Below are positions 57,421-64,000 of a DNA stretch of 64,000 nt, in pieces. Location: contig CM038915.1 of NCBI GenBank assembly GCA_021904315.1, forward strand, positions 16,740,001 through 16,804,000. The letters run 5' to 3'. Origin of the DNA: Sphagnum magellanicum. Taxonomy: Eukaryota; Streptophyta; Sphagnopsida; Sphagnales; Sphagnaceae. Positions within the stretch are counted from its first letter, which is position 1. Each line of letters begins with the position of its first letter. The notes beneath the pieces are model-generated. The model was not told where the DNA came from and searched no databases. It saw only the letters and a list, made by a program, of their open reading frames with translations. The translations under genes were made by a program, and so were the position numbers.

Positions 57421-60400
57421 AAGGGTTTTAAAGTTAGAGAACCTTTAGCATCGCAATTCTTTCTATTGTCACACCTTAATGCATATTCCTTGTTGCCCTC
57501 TCTAGCCTCAAGGGTGGTAGCTTAAAATTAGATCTTTTCCTATAAATAGGAAGTAGGCTTTCCCTATAGCCCCAAGGGTAATAGATCAAAGCTGGAAGCA
57601 CCTAAAAATATTAACCTTATAGGACTCCACAATAAACAACAAATCTTATAATTTATTGTTCATGATGTACTTGTGTTAGTTGCTTAACAAATTAAATACC
57701 TTGTTACCTTGGCAACTTTGACATTAATTATATTATTTTCATAAATGTTGAAAATTGCCCTCATTGTTTTTCAAAACAAAATTTTGTGAAGGAAAATGTT
57801 GATTTTTTTTAATATTTTATTTATTGAAATAAAAATTTAAAAAATAATTAATTATTCGATAAACATGTGTTGAACCTACCAATGTACTATGAAATGAAAT
57901 TTGTAAACTAAATACATTTAAGTCTCGTCCATAATTGCTTCCAACATTTATTTCATGGTTGAATCTTGCATTGAATGTTTTAGGAATAACCTTTATGATG
58001 TTGTGTGACCTACGATTGATTTCAATTAACAAACAAACATTTTAAAGACTTGAAAGTTTAGAATTTCGCTAAGAAGCCTTTGGTGATGGTGACCAAATTT
58101 TATTTTTAATGTTGTTCTTTTACTCATGCATAAGTTATAACTATGGCAATCCAATTAAGAAAAACACATATTGATGTGGAGCAAATTGACACACTTCTCT
58201 TTGCCATTTTTGTTGAGTTTACTTCTCTATTCATATCTAGTATTCTATGTTTATGATATTTGATAAACTCGAGAAGAAAAAACATTAATTAGGAGCAAAT
58301 AAACTATTGGTAGACAATTTGATGATGAGAATTGTGATGAGGAAGCAAAGTTTATACGACATTGTTTTTAACTTGTTGATGGCACTAGCATTATATGTCA
58401 TATTATTAATTTGCTAACAATTAATTGATATCCCTTTTTCCTCTTGTGCGAAGATTGAAAACTTCTTGTTAATCATGTGTAAATGGTCAATAAATTATAA
58501 TGTTCCTTAGGAACTGATTGCCAAGAATTAATTCTAACAACAATAGAGAGTTTAGAACTATTTAGGTCTTGATGTATGTTCAATTTGTGAACAAGAAAGT
58601 TTGTGCATGTGGAATGTTGCTAAGAGAATTTAAAATGCATATTATTACAAGCATGAATTTTTATTCACAAGGGTTTGTATCCAAGTTGTATGTGTACAAA
58701 GAGATTGTAAATATGTTGGGAGCAATGAAAATGTGATTATGTGTGGAATGATTAATGGGAAAGTATGTGAATGAAATTTGTTGTGATAATCATGATTAGT
58801 GCATAAAATTATCATGAAAAATATGGGCACAAGTTGTGTTTTAGAATTTGGGTTTGAAAAATGCAAAATAGAAATATGATCTCTTGATCTTATATCCATA
58901 TGTACATAAATTATCATTGTGTCTATTTGCAAATGATGTTATGAACATTAAAAAGATATGTGAAACTATAAAACGTTGAAAGAAAATTTGCAATGTTAAT
59001 GAATGAGTTGAAAATGATAATCATGTGTGTGAGTAGACTATCAAAAAAGCATCCTAGAATGTAAAAGCTCAAAGAAGGAATGTTCACCTTAAATTTTTAA
59101 TCCTCATTAACAATTTAAAGCCTAATGTTGATGTAATCTTTTCTTGACCTAGCTATGTATTATAGCTTTAGACATTTTAAGATACACAAATTTAATTTGT
59201 TCACATGAATTTCCTAATAAAAAGCAATATGCATTTATTGTGTGAGTGAACATGCCATAATGAACAAACAATGAAAGCATTTATAAATTCTAGCTCAAGT
59301 AGGCATACTTTTTGGTTTCATTCGTTCAAGTACTTTTGCAATTCCAATGTCATGGATAATGTTGTTATTTCTCAATTATGTCTTTTTTTTGCAACGTGGA
59401 CAAACACAATTACCTTTTGGGAATGTTAACATTGGTGTTGATAAACATGTCATATGCCAACCTCATTGACAATGGTCACACAACAATGTTGAACTATTGG
59501 ATCCTTCTCTCCATGGTTTGTATATTTGTAACTAGTTGACACTAATACAAGTTTACAATAATTGGCCTTTCAATTAGACGTAGGTGGCAAAGAACATAAT
59601 TAAGGTCATGCCACACTTGGCGGTAACATTTTTTTCCAAATTTTTCCTAACATCCAAAAAAGGGGCACCTACCACCCAAAAGTTACATACCACTAACTTT
59701 CTAACTTCTTCCTAACTTTTTATCTAAAACTTGTCCACACATAGAGCTTTAGGGCAAAGTTAATTTAGTTTTTTCATTATTTTTCAAAGTACTAGCCACA
59801 CCATCTCATGATGCTACAAAACTTTCTATTTTTTCAATCGCCATGAGTGTTTTTCCCATCACCATTAGCGCCGCCATTAATGTCATTTCATAACAACTAC
59901 ATCTTTGCCAAAGAGCTACAACTTGCCATCTCCTTTATCTTTCCTTTTTTTTGGACTCTGGAGGAGAACAAGTTTCATCTCCAATTTAATTTGAAATTTT
60001 CTTTGATTTTTTATTTTCTACTTAACAAGTTTGTGTACTTCTACACTACTTTTTTTTTCAAAACTTCTTCCACTTTCTTAAAAACAATTGCATCTTTGTC
60101 AAATAACTAACTCACCATCTCTTGAACTGTATTTCTTCTTTTTTGGACTCTAGAGGAGAGTGTGGAGGAGAGCAAAGAAGAAAGCGTGCTTCATTTCTAA
60201 CTCAATTTGGATCTTTCTTTAATTATTGATTGTTTACTTGATAGGTTTGTCTACTTTTACGCTAATTTTTTCTACTTTTCATTTCTTAAGGTTTTCCCAA
60301 GTTTTATTATGTTTAGGTTATTGTTAGGATGTGCTTGCAAAGCAAAGAAAGAATCAATGTGCTACAAGTTTGGTCATCGAGTGACCTTATTGAACTTTTT

Positions 60401-60935
60401 TCAACAAGTTTAGACATTAGGTAATATGTCTACTACCCTTTTATTTTCTTTTTTTTTTTAATTTGGTTTCAGCAAGTTTTTCCAACTTTTGTTTGTTTAT
60501 ATTATTGTTAGGATGTGTTTTCATTGTTTGTTTAGGTCATTATTAGGATGATGTGCTTACATTGTTTATTTAGGTTATTGTCAAGATGTGCTTACAAAGC
60601 AAAGAAGGAATTATGTCAAGTGATATTATTGTCTATTGTTGTGCTACAAGTTTTATCATCATGTTAATTTATCATGGACAATGACAAATGGATGGTCATA
60701 TTGGGGATGGTTATCATCCTCATTGAAGCTTTTAAGCAAATTTAGGACATGCAAGACCTACACTAGCCATTTTTGCATTCAACAAACGTCACTACTAACA
60801 ACAACAACATGCAATATTTCATTTCAACTATGGTTTTACACAATCTACAATTATCAAGCACTTTGTTTGCACTTGGATTAAATATGGGCTATTGGGTTAA
60901 GTTGTACAGTACCACCTAGTTTTTTGTGTTTTTAT
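57421..60935. other. AT-rich intergenic DNA, no gene recognised
   Basis: No supported coding sequence. Two similar stretches, about 59840-60110 and 60120-60420, share CTTGCCATCTCCTTTATC/CTCACCATCTCTTGAACT, TTTTTTGGACTCTGGAGGAG, TTTCTTTGATTTTTTATT-like and CTTAACAAGTTTGT words, so they are probably an old direct duplication. GTTATTGTTAGGATGTGC recurs at about 60318, 60504 and 60573. Confidence 0.45.
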
Positions 60936-61900
60936 TAACCAAGTATGACAACCAACAGTGGATTCAAAATTTCAAAATGTCAAAGGAAACGTTATTTGAC
61001 ATTGTAAACAAATTGAGACCATTAAAATGCAAAGAAGAATACAAGGTATAGGTTTACAATCCTTGTAGAGGTTAGGGTTGCATGTGTTATCTACAAACTT
61101 TCTCATGGTTCAAACATGGTGACATGTAGTGAGTTGTTTGCAATTGGCAAATCCACTATGGGCTTGTTATTTGTGAAATTGTTAAAATTATGAACATCGT
61201 GTTCAAAAGTCTTATAACATGGCCCGCATGACCAAAGATGGAAGATGTGATGTTGGAGTTCAAAGAGTTATGTGGAGTACCAAGTGTACATGGCACAATA
61301 AACGGTACACACATCTCAATTTCTAAATCCAAACTTGATTTTGCTAAGGATTACTACTTTCATAAGACTAGAGGATATCCGGTTGTTGCACAAGATGTTG
61401 TTGATGCTAGAAAGAAGTTCATTGACATTTAAGTTGGCTTACTTGGAAGTGTGAATGATTCCCAAATTTTGCAAAAATCAGGTATGTACAAAGCTGAATA
61501 TCGGGGATTGTTCAACATGGACATGGGAAATCAAAATGGTTTCACTCCTTACTTTCTTGGTGGCAAGGGGTACTCATTGTTACCATGGATAATGATGTCG
61601 CACAAATAGGGACATCAACATTTTGTTCTTCAAATTATGTACAACAAAAAACACAAATGCGGACGGGTTGTGGTAGAAAATGCCTTTGGCATCTTGAAAA
61701 ATACCTTTAAGGAAATTATGGGAAAAATAGAAATGGATATCACATTGGTTCCAAATATTTTTACATGTTGTATTTTCACAACTTGATTAATCTTAGCAAG
61801 AAGGAGTTGGACATTCAAAAGATACTTAAAGTTCTTGAGTTGGAAACAACACAAAACGTTCAAAAGAATGTTTCTACATCTAATGCATAGGTGCATGTGG
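60936..61900 (+). pseudogene. PIF/Harbinger-type transposase pseudogene
   Basis: Almost the whole gene is readable in one frame (frame 2) with several stops. It reads MSKETLFDIVNKLRPLKC at 60977, then FKELCGVPSVHGTINGTHIS (about 61260), DFAKDYYFHKTRGYPVVAQ, a TAA after KKFIDI (61430-61432), GLLGSVNDSQIL (61457 Asp), GLFNMDMGNQNGFTPYFLG, a TAG near 61606, VVVENAFGILK with Glu at 61676, and EMDITLVPNIFTCC. This is the DDE_4 nuclease of PIF/Harbinger (HARBI1-like) elements. The first acidic residue, expected as D in G-x-I-D-G-T-H, is AAC (Asn) at 61301-61303; the second Asp and the Glu remain. No companion Myb-like gene and no matching terminal repeats were found. Confidence 0.8.
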
Positions 61901-61967
61901 GGCTAAAGTGATAAGAAAATTTTAGTGAGCAACATCAAAGACAACTAGAGATCTACCTAGCAGCTAA

Positions 61968-62588
61968 GGGCAAGCCCGTCCTTGGGTGGTACCAATAAGA
62001 ACGTCACACCTTGATTTTCCTGGACTTATCCAACTTTGAAAAATCATAGGAAACATTCAAATGAACATTTCATAATTTTCTTTTTTGAATACATCTATTA
62101 AGTTCCATAGATTTTGAATTTTCAATAATATCAAAAATATAGTGTATTTTGATGTTCATAATCATTACATTTAAAAAACAAATTCAAGAATGTAACACTT
62201 GTTTTTTCCTTGAGCTTTTTGGTCATGAACACAAATTTGGAACATGATTTACAAATTTTTTTAAAAAGTGAATTTGGAAGTCATTTTATTTTATTTGGCA
62301 ATTAATTGATTAAATATGATTTAATTATGAATTTCCAAAGTTGGATGAGTCAAATTTTAAAAGGCCATTTTTATTAAGAATATATATTTTTTATTTTTAA
62401 ATTTTTAAATTCCCAAATAAAATTCAAGCCATAAGTTAGAGCATGCAATTCATAAACAAAATAATAATAATTTATAGTTGTGAAAATATTTAACAAAAAG
62501 GGCCCAAAAAAACGATTTGGATGTTTTTCATTCCTTAACCATTCCTTAAGGTGGTTCCCATTGGTACCACCCAAGGATGGGTTTGCCC
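61968..62588. mobile_element. MITE-like element with terminal inverted repeats
   Basis: The left end GGGCAAGCCCGTCCTTGGG... and the right end read in reverse complement (GGGCAAACCCATCCTTGGG...) match at 31 of 35 bases, including GGTGGTACCAAT. Inside, ATCCAACTTTG near 62027 has an inverted partner, CAAAGTTGGATGAGT, near 62338. The element is about 620 bp, AT-rich and non-coding. Flanks (CAGCTAA left, CTCAACA right) show no clear target-site duplication. It starts about 70 bp after the Harbinger relic, but I cannot show they belong together. Confidence 0.75.
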
Positions 62589-62639
62589 CTCAACAAATTT
62601 AAGTATGATTTATGAGACTACAATCACCCCAAAATTTGT

Positions 62640-62990
62640 TCAGATTGACATCAGGTTTTTTTTCAAAAAAAAAATATAAGTGTGAGTTGCATTGTTTGAT
62701 TTAACATGATGTGTATATCAAAAAAAAATGCAAGTATTATCGACTAGTATAATCATCCCATTTGACATCATCAATTTTTTTCAAAAAATCAAGTTTGGGT
62801 TCAGGCCATGGTTTGGTTTGGTCTAACATGATCTATACATTAAAAAACAAATATATGTATTATCCTCTATTATTAGATTCCACTGACATGTTATTCAATT
62901 GATTTCAAAGAATCAAGTCTAGGTTCATGGTTTGGTTTGACATGATATCTACATTAAAAAAAATGCAAATACACATGCTTTCAAAGCACG
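62640..62990. repeat. Three diverged tandem units of about 115-122 bp
   Basis: AACATGATGTGTATATC, AACATGATCTATACATT and GACATGATATCTACATT recur at about 62704, 62825 and 62939. Each is followed by an A-run and an ATGTATTAT-like tail, and preceded by TCAAAAAATCAAGT..GGTTCA..TGGTTTGGTTT. AT-rich and non-coding. Confidence 0.65.
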
Positions 62991-63466
62991 GGGTCTAGGT
63001 TTAGTAGGTCTTCATGATAAGAACTTGTTTTTGTGTCTAGCAAGCCATGTCTTATTAGGGAAATTGGTGACCTTGAATTATTAGATCTTGCAAATGCTCG
63101 GCCCATGATCTTTGTTAGACTAATAATGGCTTTCACAATATTCCTTTTTGTGTGATTAATATTTTCATTTTTGTGTTTTAAATACTGAAGTTGCCCCTAC
63201 AAGATTTCACATTGGGTGATCTTCCACTGCTCTTCAATCTATAAGTTTATTGCTTGAATCTAATCTATCGAATCCACAAGTGCCTTGGATCCCTTTTATG
63301 TTGCATCCACCAAATTCTTTTGAAAACTAGATTCCTTTTTGCAAACCCTTGTGTTGTTAAGGTGACATCCACTTGAGGGTAATCCCTTTACAATATGATC
63401 ATTGCCTTGAGAATTTTATACCTACACCTCTTGCATTGTTGTTGTGTTTTGGTGGATAATTTCCTA
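62991..63466. other. Intergenic, no gene recognised
   Basis: No repeat unit or family signature seen. It may be the 3' flank of the minus-strand ORF that ends at 63467. Confidence 0.4.
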
Positions 63467-63955
63467 TTAATCGAACTCCATGCATGTGAGGAGATAGATC
63501 AAGTAATGGTTGTGGAAACCCTCCTCCCAAGTTTTTGTTGAATTGTTGCACACTTGAAGTGTAATAGGGTTTTGTAAAATAGCTCCATATTCTTGATATG
63601 CACTTGCATTTTCATTTAATAAAATTGTTGGTGTTGCAGGACTATTCACATGAACAACAAATGTTATGGGTGGTTTGTATGGAACTATGGTCAGTGTTGT
63701 AAGATTGGAGATCATGTTGTTATCAACATTGAACATTGGATACATTAGATCTTGTTCAAAGTTAGTTTCACGCATTGGGGATCCTTCACCACCTGCTATT
63801 ATAAATTTTATTTTCTCATGAAGGGCGGGGCTATACATTACATCGGTCAAATCCATGAAGTCCTTAAAGTGCGGTGGTTGGAAAATGGGCCTTGTCTTCA
63901 TGAAGGCGTCAATCATCTCACAAATGCTCCTATTGAACATCTTAGGCAAGTTCAT
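63467..63955 (-). CDS. Unassigned 162-codon ORF
   Basis: An uninterrupted frame with a true ATG at 63955 and an in-frame TAA a few codons upstream, so it is complete as drawn. It begins MNLPKMFNRSICEMIDAF and continues with ALHEKIKFIIAGGEGSPM and ITFVVHVNSPATPTILLNE. I recognise no domain. There is no signal peptide or membrane segment, and composition is ordinary for an AT-rich ORF with many Asn, Met and Pro. In a region otherwise made of transposon relics it is long enough to notice; it may be an exon of a larger gene or an element-encoded fragment. Low confidence that it is expressed. Confidence 0.3.
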   Translation of the reverse strand: MNLPKMFNRSICEMIDAFMKTRPIFQPPHFKDFMDLTDVMYSPALHEKIKFIIAGGEGSPMRETNFEQDLMYPMFNVDNNMISNLTTLTIVPYKPPITFVVHVNSPATPTILLNENASAYQEYGAILQNPITLQVCNNSTKTWEEGFHNHYLIYLLTCMEFD

Positions 63956-64000
63956 GTAGACTTAATTTACAATAAACATATACTATAATTCTTCATTGTG

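Noticed and set aside
1..64000. tRNA, rRNA or organelle-derived insertions
   Set aside because: I saw no tRNA arm pattern, no rRNA core sequence and no plastid or mitochondrial gene fragment, but a proper scan with a tRNA covariance model was not possible.

Overview
The window looks like nuclear DNA of a land plant, most likely a seed-free vascular plant such as a fern. Support for a plant: spliced genes with GT-AG introns, a plant-type Mediator tail subunit (MED16), a RUNKEL-type kinase with ARM/HEAT repeats, and a DYW-class PPR gene relic. The fern placement is inference, resting on the style of the PPR relic and on transposase relics of kinds I associate with ferns, lycophytes and mosses. 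About two thirds of the window is AT-rich intergenic DNA with decayed transposons and many unrelated tandem arrays.

Layout. 1-8.2 kb: AT-rich DNA with a 100-bp-arm inverted repeat, a ~210-bp tandem array, a decayed transposase gene (about 3.66-5.86 kb) whose 3' half is duplicated, and a long low-complexity tract. 8.2-11.5 kb: three related Helitron-like elements on the minus strand, carrying 52-bp and 42-bp minisatellites. 11.6-14.0 kb: a two-exon animal-type catechol O-methyltransferase gene (+) between a 39-bp and a 125-bp array. 16.7-20.9 kb: a three-exon gene resembling complex I assembly factor NDUFAF4 (-), head to head with a DYW-type PPR pseudogene (+). 21-31 kb: transposon territory with a possible gag relic and a clearer hAT-like relic. 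31.2-35.1 kb: an AT-hook protein gene (+) with a long repetitive leader. 36.0-46.4 kb: MED16 (-), 16 exons, 1191 codons by hand count, frame closed at every junction. 48.5-56.4 kb: RUNKEL (RUK) (-), 15 exons, 1442 codons, also fully closed. 56.4-64 kb: AT-rich DNA with a 120-bp array, a PIF/Harbinger transposase relic, a TIR-bounded MITE, and one unassigned 162-codon ORF.

The genes do not form a pathway. MED16 acts in transcription, RUK in cytokinesis, the NDUFAF4-like protein in mitochondrial complex I assembly, the O-methyltransferase in small-molecule metabolism, and the AT-hook protein probably on DNA. I found no new multi-gene system. The most interesting points are the animal-type COMT with an altered gatekeeper residue, the Helitron cluster with compensatory hairpins and a doubled terminus, the PDF-like motif on the PPR relic, and the two long gene models. 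All exon coordinates come from reading splice sites by eye and matching remembered family sequences; no alignment was run.
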